A stretch of DNA of 25,341 bases from an uncultured Dialister sp. (GCF_900541605.1 NZ_UQKJ01000019.1:1-25341); one strand, 5' to 3'. Shown: positions 8,265 through 16,672, numbered from the stretch's first letter. The notes: generated from the letters alone by a model not told the origin. A program made the numbers and translations.

Positions 8265-9893
8265 TTATTTGGACAGATCTAAAGATCGAATCTGCTGGCG
8301 AAGGGGTAGAACGGAATAGGGGGCTACGGAGAATTCGTCCACTCCCATCTTGAGGAATGTCTCAGTGACGGAGAGGTCGGAACCCAGTTCGCCGCACATG
8401 CCTACCCAAATACCTGCTTTATGGGCATTTTCCACGGTCATCCGGATCAGCTTCAGCACTGCCGGATGATGGGGATTGAAGAAATCGGAAAGGACTCGGC
8501 TCGTTCTGTCTACTACAAGGGTATACTGGGACAGGTCGTTGGTGCCGATGGAGAAGAAATCTACTTCTTTGGCCAGCTTATCGCTGATGAGGGCGGCGGC
8601 CGGTGTTTCTATCATAATACCTGTTTCCATATGATGGTCATAGGCAATGCCCTTCTTGTCCAGTTCCCGCTTTACTTCATCCAGAATTTCTTTGGCTTTC
8701 CAGACTTCCCATACCGAGGTGATGAGAGGGAACATGATGGCTGCTTTGCCAAAGGCGCTGGCCCGGAGGATGGCACGGAGCTGGGTTTTAAAGATTTCCG
8801 GCCGTTTCAGGGAAATCCGAATACCCCGGAGGCCGAGGGCCGGGTTCTCTTCTTTGGGCAGATGGAAGGCGGATGCTTCCTTATCGGCGCCGATATCCAG
8901 AGTACGGATGATGACCCGTTTGCCTGCCATGGTTTCCAGCGCCAGTTTGTAGATGTTGAACTGCTCTTCTTCGCTGGGCAGGGTATCTCTTCCCATGTAA
9001 ATAAATTCACTGCGGAAGAGGCCGATGCCTTCGGCATCATTTTTCAAGACTGCTGCCAGGTCGGAAGCGGAAGATACGTTGGCCGCCACTTCTACACGGT
9101 GACCGTCCTTCGTTTCGCTGGGCAGTCCTTTCAGCTGCTGCAGGAGGTCCTTCAGCCGGATGCTCTGATCCTGTTTTTCTTTCATCACTGCCAGGAGACC
9201 CGGCGTAGGGTCCAGGTACACGGTGCCGGAAAATCCATCAATCACGGCGGTCTTTCCATCGAAGGAGTCATCTACGTCTGAGCCAGTGGATACGATGGCC
9301 GGTACGCCCAGAGCCCTCGCCAGGATAGCAGTATGGGATGTGGGGGTACCCTCTTTGGTGACAAATCCCAGAATCTTTGTGGTATCCATCTGGATGGTCT
9401 CGCTGGGGGTGAGGTCATCGGCGTACAGGATGCAAGGTTCATCCTGGGCGAAGAGGGCCTTCTTCTGCCGAAGCGTGCGGAGAAGGATTCGGGCAATTTC
9501 CTGCACGTCAGCGATATGGGCCTGCATGTAGGCATCGGAATCAGCACTGTAAATGCGGGTAAAGTTCTGCTCTGCCTGGGAAACAGCATATTCCGCGTTA
9601 ATGCCCTGGCTGCGGATCATAGACCGCACGGAATCTATGAATTCCGACTCGGAAAGCATCTGCTGGTAGACTTTGAAAATGGAAGCATTATCGAGGCCTA
9701 CGTGGCTGATGGCTTCCTGGTAGAATTGCTTCATTTTAGCTCCTGCCGTATTTCTGGCGGAATCGAAACGGGCCACTTCTGTCTCCGGCCGGTCTACCTT
9801 CATTTCCGGAATGTCCGGTGCTTTTCGGCGGAATATACGGAGTGGTCCGATGGTGACCATTCCGGAAATACTTTTACCTGTAATTTTTTCCAT
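8265..9893 (-). CDS. ptsI: Phosphoenolpyruvate--protein phosphotransferase, PTS enzyme I
   Basis: Enzyme I takes the phosphoryl group from phosphoenolpyruvate and passes it to HPr, the first step of PTS sugar uptake and its regulatory signals; it is a soluble dimer. The protein has 542 residues, slightly shorter than the usual 570-575. The phosphorylated histidine is His187 in GTPTSHTAILAR, next to the position known for E. coli (189). The PEP-binding C-terminal barrel shows GLFRSEF (about 291-297), FFSIGTNDLSQY (446-457) and the active-site Cys500 in GMCGELGSD. The N-terminal HPr-binding helical domain looks somewhat compact. An AAAGGA site precedes the ATG. It is 30 bp downstream of cobO, likely in one transcript. 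No HPr (ptsH) gene or sugar-specific EII is in this window. Confidence 0.95.
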   Translation of the reverse strand: MEKITGKSISGMVTIGPLRIFRRKAPDIPEMKVDRPETEVARFDSARNTAGAKMKQFYQEAISHVGLDNASIFKVYQQMLSESEFIDSVRSMIRSQGINAEYAVSQAEQNFTRIYSADSDAYMQAHIADVQEIARILLRTLRQKKALFAQDEPCILYADDLTPSETIQMDTTKILGFVTKEGTPTSHTAILARALGVPAIVSTGSDVDDSFDGKTAVIDGFSGTVYLDPTPGLLAVMKEKQDQSIRLKDLLQQLKGLPSETKDGHRVEVAANVSSASDLAAVLKNDAEGIGLFRSEFIYMGRDTLPSEEEQFNIYKLALETMAGKRVIIRTLDIGADKEASAFHLPKEENPALGLRGIRISLKRPEIFKTQLRAILRASAFGKAAIMFPLITSVWEVWKAKEILDEVKRELDKKGIAYDHHMETGIMIETPAAALISDKLAKEVDFFSIGTNDLSQYTLVVDRTSRVLSDFFNPHHPAVLKLIRMTVENAHKAGIWVGMCGELGSDLSVTETFLKMGVDEFSVAPYSVLPLRQQIRSLDLSK

Positions 9894-9923
9894 AGATATT
9901 GTCCTTTCTTATGGGAAAGGAAA

Positions 9924-10499
9924 TCAGTCTTCGATTCCTTTTCTTCCCATGACGCCTTTATCGTAGTAGTGACGAATTTTTTTCATTTCTGTAATGAGGT
10001 CGGCCCTGTCCAAAATAAGCTTTGGTGCATTCCGACCGGTGAAGACCAGTTCTACTTCCGGCTTGCGGGCTGCAAGGATTCTCTCTGTATCTTCATCACT
10101 GGCCAGATCATACCAGCAGGCCATATTGTATTCATCAAGGATGACCACATCATAGGGGCCGGATACCGCTTTTACGGCATCCTCAATCCCTTTCTGAATC
10201 ATCCGGTGATATTCTTCCGGCGGATGTCCGGCAGGATAAACAACCAGTTTATCGCCCCAGGCTTTGATTTCTTCTTCTGAAAGCATGCCCTCTTTGGCGA
10301 TAAAATAGGGCTTTCCCAGGGTAATGAGGGTAATACCCGGCAGTTCTTTCAGTATTTTCTGTTCTGCATAGGCCAGCGATTTCATGAACTGGATAATGCA
10401 TACCTTTTTCCCGGCTCCAATGGCACGGATGGCCAGGCCTATGGCAGCAGTGGTCTTACCTTTCCCGTCGCCGGTGTAAACTTCTATATATCCCTTCAT
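9924..10499 (-). CDS. cobO: Cob(I)yrinic acid a,c-diamide adenosyltransferase
   Basis: CobO/BtuR adds the 5'-deoxyadenosyl group of ATP to the cobalt of reduced corrinoids, making adenosylcobalamin or its precursor; it is cytoplasmic. The protein has 191 residues, the normal size. It begins MKGYIEVYTG and carries a P-loop GDGKGKTT at residues 10-17; VILDEYNMACWYDL downstream matches the conserved acidic motif of the family. The frame is open back to 10703, but the start at 10499 is chosen because GGAGG lies just before it and the family begins at this point; the extension encodes nothing recognisable. It is first in a two-gene unit with ptsI. No other cobalamin synthesis gene is nearby, so it may serve salvage of corrinoids, which is inference. 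Confidence 0.95.
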   Translation of the reverse strand: MKGYIEVYTGDGKGKTTAAIGLAIRAIGAGKKVCIIQFMKSLAYAEQKILKELPGITLITLGKPYFIAKEGMLSEEEIKAWGDKLVVYPAGHPPEEYHRMIQKGIEDAVKAVSGPYDVVILDEYNMACWYDLASDEDTERILAARKPEVELVFTGRNAPKLILDRADLITEMKKIRHYYDKGVMGRKGIED

Positions 10500-10571
10500 G
10501 GAGGCCTCCTTTCTCAGATTCTGATATTCATAAATTATATTGATTATTATATTATCTATGACTACGAGTAT

Positions 10572-10600
10572 ATTATACAATACCCGGGAAAGGGAGGGAA
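10572..10600 (-). promoter_or_regulatory. Possible cobO promoter
   Basis: Read on the minus strand, TATAAT (plus 10572-10577) lies inside an imperfect inverted repeat at 10568-10583. No convincing -35 is seen at the right distance, and other AT-rich -10 matches exist between 10500 and 10560, so the exact site is uncertain. No cobalamin riboswitch box was recognised in this leader. Confidence 0.35.
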
Positions 10601-10604
10601 AGTA

Positions 10605-10620
10605 AAAGGTGGCTGAGGGG
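10605..10620. repeat. 16-bp intergenic repeat, copy A
   Basis: AAAGGTGGCTGAGGGG occurs here and identically at 18826-18841. Both copies lie upstream of minus-strand genes (cobO and the HD-domain gene), and both are followed by a related tail GGAAGG(T/A)GAC. A third, imperfect copy lies on the minus strand near 18160-18176. Confidence 0.6.
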
Positions 10621-10919
10621 AAGGTGACAGGGTAGAAAATCATGGGGGCTGCTTTTTTAAAACCGATAGCGGTTTCGCCGCAGGCGAATGAACTTGATCT
10701 CATCTGCCCGCAGGACCATTCGGTTCAAGACCAGTACGCTCGCTTAAAAGCCGTCCATCCGGTCCCAACGCGAAGCAGCTGAATCCCGGTAAGTGTAGGC
10801 TGTCGTTGTCGACTTCATTCTTACACAGGATCAGTCCGACTCAATATTCAATGGCCAAGGCTTGAAGCCCTGCCCGTTCGTCCGTCAGCTGCACGGCGCA
10901 CCTTATATTTCGGGGCGTC
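10621..10919. other. Unassigned gap between cobO and the DedA-like gene
   Basis: About 300 bp without a credible gene. It shows small inverted repeats (AAACCG-ATAG-CGGTTT near 10660-10675 and CGCC-GCA-GGCG just after), a GGTCTTGAACCG-like stretch on the minus strand and no clear promoter. It starts right after repeat copy A and ends at the terminator of the DedA-like gene. It could be a dispersed repeat element or degraded DNA; it cannot be named from sequence alone. Confidence 0.4.
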
Positions 10920-10948
10920 AAAAAGGATCGGCATTCCGCCGACCCTTT
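10918..10948 (-). terminator. Terminator of the DedA-like gene
   Basis: On the minus strand, AAAGGGTCGGC pairs with GCCGATCCTTT around a 5-nt loop and ends in TTTTT. It begins a few bases after the stop of the DedA-like gene at 10952. Confidence 0.75.
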
Positions 10949-10951
10949 TAG

Positions 10952-11644
10952 TTATAGACATTTATTCTTGAAATAATGACGCTTCTTGTACATTCTGTGA
11001 AGTACATACCCACCGACGAGAAGAGCCAGCAGAACGAGGAACCGTACGCCGTGTTCTGAGAAATAAATCAGGTCATGGCCCAGCCAGACTTCTACAATAA
11101 CCGATGGGATTTTCCCAATCAGCGTAGCCTTCAGATGTTCTTTGCAGGTTAATTTGCTCAGCACTGCAATGGCGGTGAAAAGAATATTGGGGGAATAGGG
11201 GATGGCCCTGGCCAAAGCCATATTCTTCACACAACTGTATTTATCCAGCTTCGTGAGCATATGCTTCTTTTCAATGATGGCACGGGCCTGACGGCGGAAG
11301 AAAATACGGCCGATGTGGAAGCTGATTTCTATGCCGATGACTTCACCAATCCAGGAAATGATGATTCCCGGGATAAGACCGAAAAGGGCACCATTTACTG
11401 TCAGAAACGGGATGGTCGGTATGCCGAACACATTGCAGAAGATGAGGAGGCCAATGCTCACCAGAAAAGCACCATATCCAAAGGAAGAAATATAGTCTGC
11501 CAGTCCATCCACATCACCGGCCATGGTGAGATGAATTGTGTGGTAATAGAACTCCGGATAGTAAGTACGGACTACATAAACGGATATGATGGCAGCAACG
11601 ATCAGGATCACAAAGCCTATGATCTTTTTACATTTGTCAATCAT
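10952..11644 (-). CDS. TVP38/TMEM64 (DedA-superfamily) membrane protein
   Basis: A 230-residue inner-membrane protein of the SNARE-associated/VTT (DedA, TVP38/TMEM64) superfamily. It has an N-terminal membrane segment, then the VTT core with FGIPTIPFLTVNGALFG as the re-entrant region, and the later motif LARAIPYSPNILFTAIA, which matches the R-x-x-P-x-x-P pattern of the second re-entrant loop. Members of this superfamily act as lipid scramblases or affect membrane potential and drug tolerance; the specific job here is unknown. The frame is open to 11707, but the start at 11644 follows AAAGGA closely, while the upstream ATG has no ribosome site. A promoter about 215 bp upstream gives it an unusually long 5' leader. 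It stands alone on the minus strand. Confidence 0.85.
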   Translation of the reverse strand: MIDKCKKIIGFVILIVAAIISVYVVRTYYPEFYYHTIHLTMAGDVDGLADYISSFGYGAFLVSIGLLIFCNVFGIPTIPFLTVNGALFGLIPGIIISWIGEVIGIEISFHIGRIFFRRQARAIIEKKHMLTKLDKYSCVKNMALARAIPYSPNILFTAIAVLSKLTCKEHLKATLIGKIPSVIVEVWLGHDLIYFSEHGVRFLVLLALLVGGYVLHRMYKKRHYFKNKCL

Positions 11645-11859
11645 ATAGTATCCTTTTCGCCGTCCAGCAGGGAATTTGATATATCCTTCCGGTATGGAAC
11701 GGCGCATCCGGCAGGTCAGTTTTCAAGAGAATAAAGGATAGGGAGCAGGGAAAAAATATTCAGAATTGGGTTTCCCGTGGGATTCTCCCCTGTTCACGAA
11801 TCGGTACTATTGTATAGAAATGGTCAGAATTTTGCAAACTTTTACTTTTAGCCTTATAC

Positions 11860-11889
11860 ATTATAATACAGACAACGGGCTTTTGCCAA
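11860..11889 (-). promoter_or_regulatory. Promoter of the DedA-like gene
   Basis: On the minus strand, TTGGCA (plus 11884-11889), an 18-bp spacer and a perfect TATAAT (plus 11860-11865). Transcription would begin near 11853, leaving a leader of about 205 nt before the gene at 11644. Confidence 0.6.
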
Positions 11890-12231
11890 TTTATATAGCT
11901 ATCTATGAAATGAGAAAACCTCGATAAAATCTGAGAATTATGCAATTCGTTCCCATTGGGGCGTGGGGAGAGTTAAACGGTGCAGAGAAATCTTGAGGCC
12001 TTTCTCCAAAGAAGTGCGGCTGGGCAGCACGCAAAGATGTAGCGATTTCCAGCTTTCCCGGATACTGGAAGTTTTCATCCCTCCCTATGACAATCAAGCT
12101 GCGCGGCACCTGGCCCAAAGGGCCTGTTCAATCCACTGCTCAGGGGTTCACATGTTTGAACGTACACTCAGCCGGTTCAGCGGTGCAGCCTTTCACTTGA
12201 AATGCAGCTTGCATTTCTGCCCATGACCTGC
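11890..12231. other. Unassigned gap between the DedA-like promoter and the valS leader
   Basis: About 340 bp between the divergent DedA-like gene and the valS T-box leader. A short hairpin GGCCC-AAA-GGGCC lies near 12112-12124, and an 8-bp inverted repeat GAAATGCA-GCT-TGCATTTC lies at 12199-12217, overlapping the region expected for the valS promoter. Short open frames exist on both strands but look like chance. No tRNA or known RNA was recognised. Confidence 0.4.
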
Positions 12232-12240
12232 TATCATAAT
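12210..12240 (+). promoter_or_regulatory. Candidate valS promoter
   Basis: TTGCAT (12210-12215) with TATCAT (12232-12237) at 16 bp, or CATAAT (12235-12240) at 19 bp. It sits just before the T-box leader. The -35 overlaps the right arm of the inverted repeat at 12199-12217. Confidence 0.45.
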
Positions 12241-12241
12241 T

Positions 12242-12466
12242 TCATACTATGAAAAGCAAAGATGGGAAGAAGCTGTGGAATGTAGCCCAGAGAGCCGCTG
12301 GCTGGTGGGAAGGCGGTATATAAGGAAGCAGCAGGTCACCCCGGAGCTGACAGAAATGTCCGTGGCGCACGTTATCCGCAAATGAGAGATCATTGTAATG
12401 ATTAATTAGGTGGTACCGCGGAAGCACTCTTTCGTCCTATGTGGATGAAGGAGATTTTTTATTTTT
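12242..12466 (+). promoter_or_regulatory. T-box leader specific for tRNA-Val
   Basis: A transcription-attenuation leader that reads the charging of tRNA-Val. Visible parts are the distal stem I motifs AGAGAG followed by GGCTGGTGGGA, a specifier codon GTC (Val) at 12335-12337 placed 7 nt before the conserved GAGCTG, and the T-box TGGTACC at 12411-12417 that pairs with the uncharged 3' end ACCA. The antiterminator (TAGG/CCTA with GCGGAAG/CTTTCGT) competes with a terminator at 12427-12466. Low charged tRNA-Val should therefore raise valS expression. The specifier and the downstream gene agree. Confidence 0.92.
12427..12466 (+). terminator. Attenuator terminator of the valS T-box
   Basis: CTCTTTCGTCC (12427-12437) pairs with GGATGAAGGAG (12443-12453), with two G-U pairs, and is followed by ATTTTTTATTTTT. 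Its 5' arm overlaps the 3' arm of the antiterminator, as expected for a T-box switch. Confidence 0.85.
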
Positions 12467-12479
12467 AGGAGTGAATAGT

Positions 12480-15131
12480 ATGGCAGACATGAATGACCTT
12501 GGGAAATATGATCCCAGTGCGATTGAACAGAAATGGTACAAATTCTGGGAAGATAATGATGTATTCCATGACGAACCGGATCCTTCCAAGGAACCTTACA
12601 GTATAGTTCTTCCTCCGCCGAATGTAACAGGACAGCTGCACATGGGCCATGCCCTGGACAATACCCTCCAGGATATCCTTATCCGGTACAAGAGAATGCA
12701 GGGATATAATGTTCTCTGGCTCCCAGGCAAGGATCATGCCGGTATTGCCACCCAGGTAAAGGTAGAAAAACAGATTGCGGAAGAGGGGCTCACAAAATAT
12801 GACCTGGGCCGGGAAAAATTCCTGGAACGGGTATGGCAGTGGAAAGAAAAATACGGAAACCGTATCGGCCTCCAGATTCGCCGCCTCGGTTCTTCCTGCG
12901 ACTGGAAGAGAGAACGGTTCACCATGGATGATGTATGCGCAAGGGCCGTTCGGGAAGTTTTCGTTTCCCTCTATGAAAAAGGTCTTATTTACCAGGGATT
13001 CCGCATTACGAACTGGTGCCCCCGCTGCCAGACGGCCCTTTCCGATATCGAAGTAGAACATGAGGATGAAGTGGGCCATCTGTGGTACTTCAATTACCCC
13101 ATTGTCGGTGAAGATGGTTACATCCAGATTGCCACCACCCGCCCGGAAACAATCCCCGGCGATACTGCAGTAGCTGTGAATCCGAAGGATAAACGGTATG
13201 CCCATCTTGTAGGCAAGATGGTGAAGCTGCCAACGACGGACAGGGAAATCCCAATTATTGCCGATGACTATGTAGACATGGAATACGGCACGGGCTGCGT
13301 AAAGATTACCCCGGCCCATGACCCCAACGACTTTGAAGTGGGCCAGCGCCATAACCTGCCTACCATTGTCATCATGAATAAAGATGGCACGATGAATGAA
13401 AAAGCAGGCAAATATAACGGCATGGACCGCTATGAAGCCCGCAAAGCCATTATTGAAGATTTCAAAAATGCAGGTCTTCTTGTCAAGATTGAAGAAACAA
13501 AGCATGCTGTAGGCCATTGCTCCCGCTGCAAGACAGTCGTTGAACCGATGACCACGAAGCAGTGGTTTGTCAAGATGAAACCCCTGGCCGGTCCTGCCAT
13601 GGACGCTGTTACCTCCGGTAAGACGAAGTTTGTACCGGAACGGTTCTCCAAGACCTATATCCAGTGGCTTTCCAATATCCACGACTGGTGCATTTCCCGC
13701 CAGCTCTGGTGGGGCCATCGTATCCCCGTATGGTACTGCGATGACTGCGGCGCTGTTTCCGCTTCCCGTACGGACCTGACGGAATGCCCGAAGTGCCACA
13801 GCAAGCACATTCATCAGGACCCGGACGTACTGGATACCTGGTTCTCCTCTGCCCTTTGGCCATTCTCTACCATGGGCTGGCCGGAACAGACTCCGGTACT
13901 GAAACAGTGGTACCCCACGTCCACCATGGTTACCGGTTACGACATTATTTTCTTCTGGGTAGCCCGTATGATGTTCATGTCCATGGAATTTATGCATGAA
14001 ATTCCATTCAAATATGTGTTCATCCACGGCCTTGTCCGGGATTCCCAGGGCCGCAAAATGAGTAAATCTCTTGGAAACGGCATCGATCCCCTCGAAGTCA
14101 TCGATAAATACGGCGCTGATGCCCTCAGGTTCACTCTTGTTACCGGCAATACACCGGGCAATGATATGCGTTTCTACTATGAAAAGGTAGAAGGAAACCG
14201 GAACTTTGCCAATAAGATCTGGAATGCCACCAAATTCACACTGATGAATCTGGATGACTATGATAAAGACTTCGTTCCTACTGCTGATCAGTACACCCTG
14301 GCGGATAAATGGATTCTGGATCGCCTGGCCGCTACGGAAGACTACGTAAGCACAAACCTGGACAAGTACGAGCTCGGCGAGGCGGCTGACTCTATTTATA
14401 ACTTTGCCTGGAACTACTTCTGCGACTGGTACATTGAAACCGCCAAGACCCGCCTCTACGGTGAACACAATACGGACCGCAAAGTGACCCAGTATGTACT
14501 GGTGTACACACTGACCCGGATGCTGGCATTGCTGCACCCCTTCATGCCATTCATCACGGAACACCTCTGGCAGCACCTGCCCCATGAAGGCAAGATTCTT
14601 GCACGGGCTCCCTGGCCGACAGCCGATGATAACCTCCGGTTCCCGAAGGAAGCGGAACAGTTTGAGCGGATTATGGACTCCATTAAGGCTGTCCGCAATA
14701 TGCGTGCTGAAGCGAACGTAACACCCAATAAGATGTGCCATATCGATGTGGCTGTTCTCCGGGATGATCTGAAGGAAGCCATCGAATCCCATAAAGAATA
14801 CTACGAAAAACTGGGCCATGTGGAAACAATCAACCTTCTGGCCCCGGGCGCAGCAAAACCGGAAAATGCGCTGACCGCTGTAGTTACAGGTATGGAAGTA
14901 TATCTGGAACTGAAAGGCCTTATCGATACAGAAAAGGAAAAGAAGCGCATCGAAAAGGATAAGGCTTCCCTGGAAAAAGAAATCGCCCGTACTTCCGGAA
15001 AACTGAACAACAAAGGGTTCCTGGCCAAAGCACCGGAAGCCGTTGTCCAAAAGGAAAAGGAAAAACTGGCAGAATTCGAAGAAAAGATGAATTCCCTGAA
15101 TGAACGGCTGAAATTCCTGCAGCAGCTGTAA
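12480..15131 (+). CDS. valS: Valine--tRNA ligase
   Basis: ValS charges tRNA-Val with valine and edits mischarged threonine; it is a cytoplasmic class I synthetase. The protein has 883 residues, the usual length. The HIGH motif appears as HMGH at residues 54-57 in PPPNVTGQLHMGHAL, and KMSKS is perfect at residues 526-530. Cys pairs in CPRCQ and CSRCK suggest zinc-binding knuckles, and a DTWFSSALWP motif is typical of the family. The C-terminus is a charged coiled coil from about residue 815 to the end, the tRNA-binding arm. The frame opens at a GTG inside the terminator, but ATG 12480 is preferred: AGGAG at 12467-12471 lies 8 bp ahead and the GTG would fall in the attenuator stem. It is controlled by the Val T-box just upstream. 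Confidence 0.97.
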   Translation: MADMNDLGKYDPSAIEQKWYKFWEDNDVFHDEPDPSKEPYSIVLPPPNVTGQLHMGHALDNTLQDILIRYKRMQGYNVLWLPGKDHAGIATQVKVEKQIAEEGLTKYDLGREKFLERVWQWKEKYGNRIGLQIRRLGSSCDWKRERFTMDDVCARAVREVFVSLYEKGLIYQGFRITNWCPRCQTALSDIEVEHEDEVGHLWYFNYPIVGEDGYIQIATTRPETIPGDTAVAVNPKDKRYAHLVGKMVKLPTTDREIPIIADDYVDMEYGTGCVKITPAHDPNDFEVGQRHNLPTIVIMNKDGTMNEKAGKYNGMDRYEARKAIIEDFKNAGLLVKIEETKHAVGHCSRCKTVVEPMTTKQWFVKMKPLAGPAMDAVTSGKTKFVPERFSKTYIQWLSNIHDWCISRQLWWGHRIPVWYCDDCGAVSASRTDLTECPKCHSKHIHQDPDVLDTWFSSALWPFSTMGWPEQTPVLKQWYPTSTMVTGYDIIFFWVARMMFMSMEFMHEIPFKYVFIHGLVRDSQGRKMSKSLGNGIDPLEVIDKYGADALRFTLVTGNTPGNDMRFYYEKVEGNRNFANKIWNATKFTLMNLDDYDKDFVPTADQYTLADKWILDRLAATEDYVSTNLDKYELGEAADSIYNFAWNYFCDWYIETAKTRLYGEHNTDRKVTQYVLVYTLTRMLALLHPFMPFITEHLWQHLPHEGKILARAPWPTADDNLRFPKEAEQFERIMDSIKAVRNMRAEANVTPNKMCHIDVAVLRDDLKEAIESHKEYYEKLGHVETINLLAPGAAKPENALTAVVTGMEVYLELKGLIDTEKEKKRIEKDKASLEKEIARTSGKLNNKGFLAKAPEAVVQKEKEKLAEFEEKMNSLNERLKFLQQL

Positions 15132-15177
15132 TGGGAGAGGCTGCAGCGGAGAGTGGTATCTTTGACCAGGGCGGCAG

Positions 15178-15203
15178 CAGCGGCGCCTGTCATGGCGCCG
15201 CTG
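15178..15203. repeat. GC-rich inverted repeat between valS and folC
   Basis: CAGCGGCGCC (15178-15187) and GGCGCCGCTG (15194-15203) form a perfect 10-bp stem with a TGTCAT loop. There is no T run after it, so it is not a classical terminator. The right half of the element is echoed further on: CGGCGCCTGTCAT at 15181-15193 matches CGGCGCCAGTCAT at 15250-15262 with one change. Confidence 0.65.
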
Positions 15204-15299
15204 GCTGACCGGCTTTTCTGGCGGTTGGCAACAAAAACGTACTTTCGCACGGCGCCAGTCATATTATTCCCATACTATCTCATATTCAAAGGAGAAATT

Positions 15300-16640
15300 A
15301 TGAATTACGAAGAATCGGTGGCCTGGCTTGAACAGGCAGCTTCTTTTGGCATTAAACCGGGGCTGGAGAGAATCAAGGCGATGCTTTCTAAACTGGGAAA
15401 CCCGGAAACTGCCTACAAAGTAGTCCATGTTACCGGAACAAACGGCAAAGGCAGCGTCACCGCCATGATCACCAGTGTACTGGAAAATGCTACACTTCGG
15501 GTGGGACGCTATGTTTCGCCCCATCTGGTGGATTATACAGAACGGATTTATGTCTGTGGACATGATATTTCCCGGGAAGATTTTGCGAAGGCAGCTACCG
15601 TTGTTCGCAAAGCGGCAGAGGAAGCTGTAGCAGATGGCGTAGAAGCGCCCACGGAATTTGAACTCCTTACAGCCATGGCTTTCTGGTATTTCAAAGAACA
15701 GAAAGTAGACTATGCTGTTATGGAAGTCGGCATGGGAGGACTCTACGATTCCACCAACGTCATTACTCCGGTGGTTTCCATCATCACAAACGTGGCCATG
15801 GACCATATGAAATACCTGGGCAATACGCTCCAGGAAATTGCTCACCAGAAGGCCGGTATTATTAAGGAAGGTATTCCGGTAGTAACGGCAGCCCAGCAGA
15901 GTGGCCTGAAACAGCTGAAAAAAGAGGCCCACGAGAAAAAGTCCCGCATTTATTTCTATGGCCGGGATTTTGAAATTGACTCCCGCCAGAAATGGCATCA
16001 GGGCCAGGTCATCACGATCAAGAGAAAAGATATGCAGAAGGATCTGGAAAAGGGGATTCTCTATGTTCCCTTTGTAGGAGCTCATCAGGCTGTAAACGCT
16101 GCAGTGGCGGCCATGGCGCTGACGGTCATCATGAAACAGGATGACCGGGTGAACGAGAACGATCTTCGTGAAGGACTGGCCCGTACCCGGTGGCAGGGAC
16201 GCTTTGAAATCCATACCATCCGTGGTGTCACTTACGTCATGGATGGAGCTCATAACCCTGCCGGTGCTGAAGCCCTGTCGGAGGCCCTGGAAGAACAGTA
16301 TCCGAAGAAACGGCGGATTTTTGTCTTTACCTCTCTGGCGGATAAGGATACCCAGACTGTGATTCAGCTGCTCATCCGCAAAGGGGACATGGTCTTTGCC
16401 TGCCCTGCACCGACTCCACGGACCAGAAAGCCCGAAGAAATCGGGAAACTTATCGAAGAACAGCACATTGCCGTAGACTTTAAACCTGAAAACTCGGTGA
16501 AAGAAGCCCTGGAAGATGCCACAAAGGCAGCTGGAGAGAACGATATTGTCCTCATTTGTGGTTCTCTCTACATTCTGGGGGATGCGATTCGATACATTGA
16601 GGAAAAAGAAACAGAAGCAGCGGAAGCTGAAAAAAAATAG
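15300..16640 (+). CDS. folC: Bifunctional folylpolyglutamate synthase / dihydrofolate synthase
   Basis: FolC joins glutamate to dihydropteroate and adds further gamma-glutamates to tetrahydrofolate, using ATP; it is cytoplasmic and belongs to the Mur ligase superfamily. The protein has 446 residues, within the normal range. The P-loop GTNGKGS is at residues 46-52, followed by RYVSPHLVDYTERI, the conserved folate-binding region, and MEVGMGGLYDSTNV with the catalytic acidic and asparagine residues. HNPAGAEAL matches the Mur-type motif in the C-terminal domain. The frame is open from 15153, but the start at 15300 is chosen for AAAGGAG at 15288-15294 and because MNYEESVAWLE is the typical beginning. 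It follows valS by 168 bp with a GC-rich hairpin in between, and probably depends partly on valS read-through. A strong terminator ends it. Confidence 0.94.
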   Translation: MNYEESVAWLEQAASFGIKPGLERIKAMLSKLGNPETAYKVVHVTGTNGKGSVTAMITSVLENATLRVGRYVSPHLVDYTERIYVCGHDISREDFAKAATVVRKAAEEAVADGVEAPTEFELLTAMAFWYFKEQKVDYAVMEVGMGGLYDSTNVITPVVSIITNVAMDHMKYLGNTLQEIAHQKAGIIKEGIPVVTAAQQSGLKQLKKEAHEKKSRIYFYGRDFEIDSRQKWHQGQVITIKRKDMQKDLEKGILYVPFVGAHQAVNAAVAAMALTVIMKQDDRVNENDLREGLARTRWQGRFEIHTIRGVTYVMDGAHNPAGAEALSEALEEQYPKKRRIFVFTSLADKDTQTVIQLLIRKGDMVFACPAPTPRTRKPEEIGKLIEEQHIAVDFKPENSVKEALEDATKAAGENDIVLICGSLYILGDAIRYIEEKETEAAEAEKK

Positions 16641-16672
16641 AACTGCAGCTGTAAAGGCTCATATGAAACAGG

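Noticed and set aside
8421..9281. Plus-strand frames opposite ptsI (286 and 315 codons)
   Set aside because: They are shadows of ptsI. Enzyme I motifs on the minus strand are unambiguous.
10500..10703. 68-residue N-terminal extension of CobO
   Set aside because: It runs through the promoter region and the 16-bp repeat, resembles no CobO, and the GGAGG site is just before 10499.
11963..12226. 87-codon plus-strand frame upstream of valS
   Set aside because: No ribosome site or family character, and it ends inside the inverted repeat and promoter area of valS.
12465..15050. 861-codon open frame on the minus strand
   Set aside because: It is fully antisense to valS, has no family character and arises from the codon bias of valS. 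The plus-strand protein has all ValS motifs.
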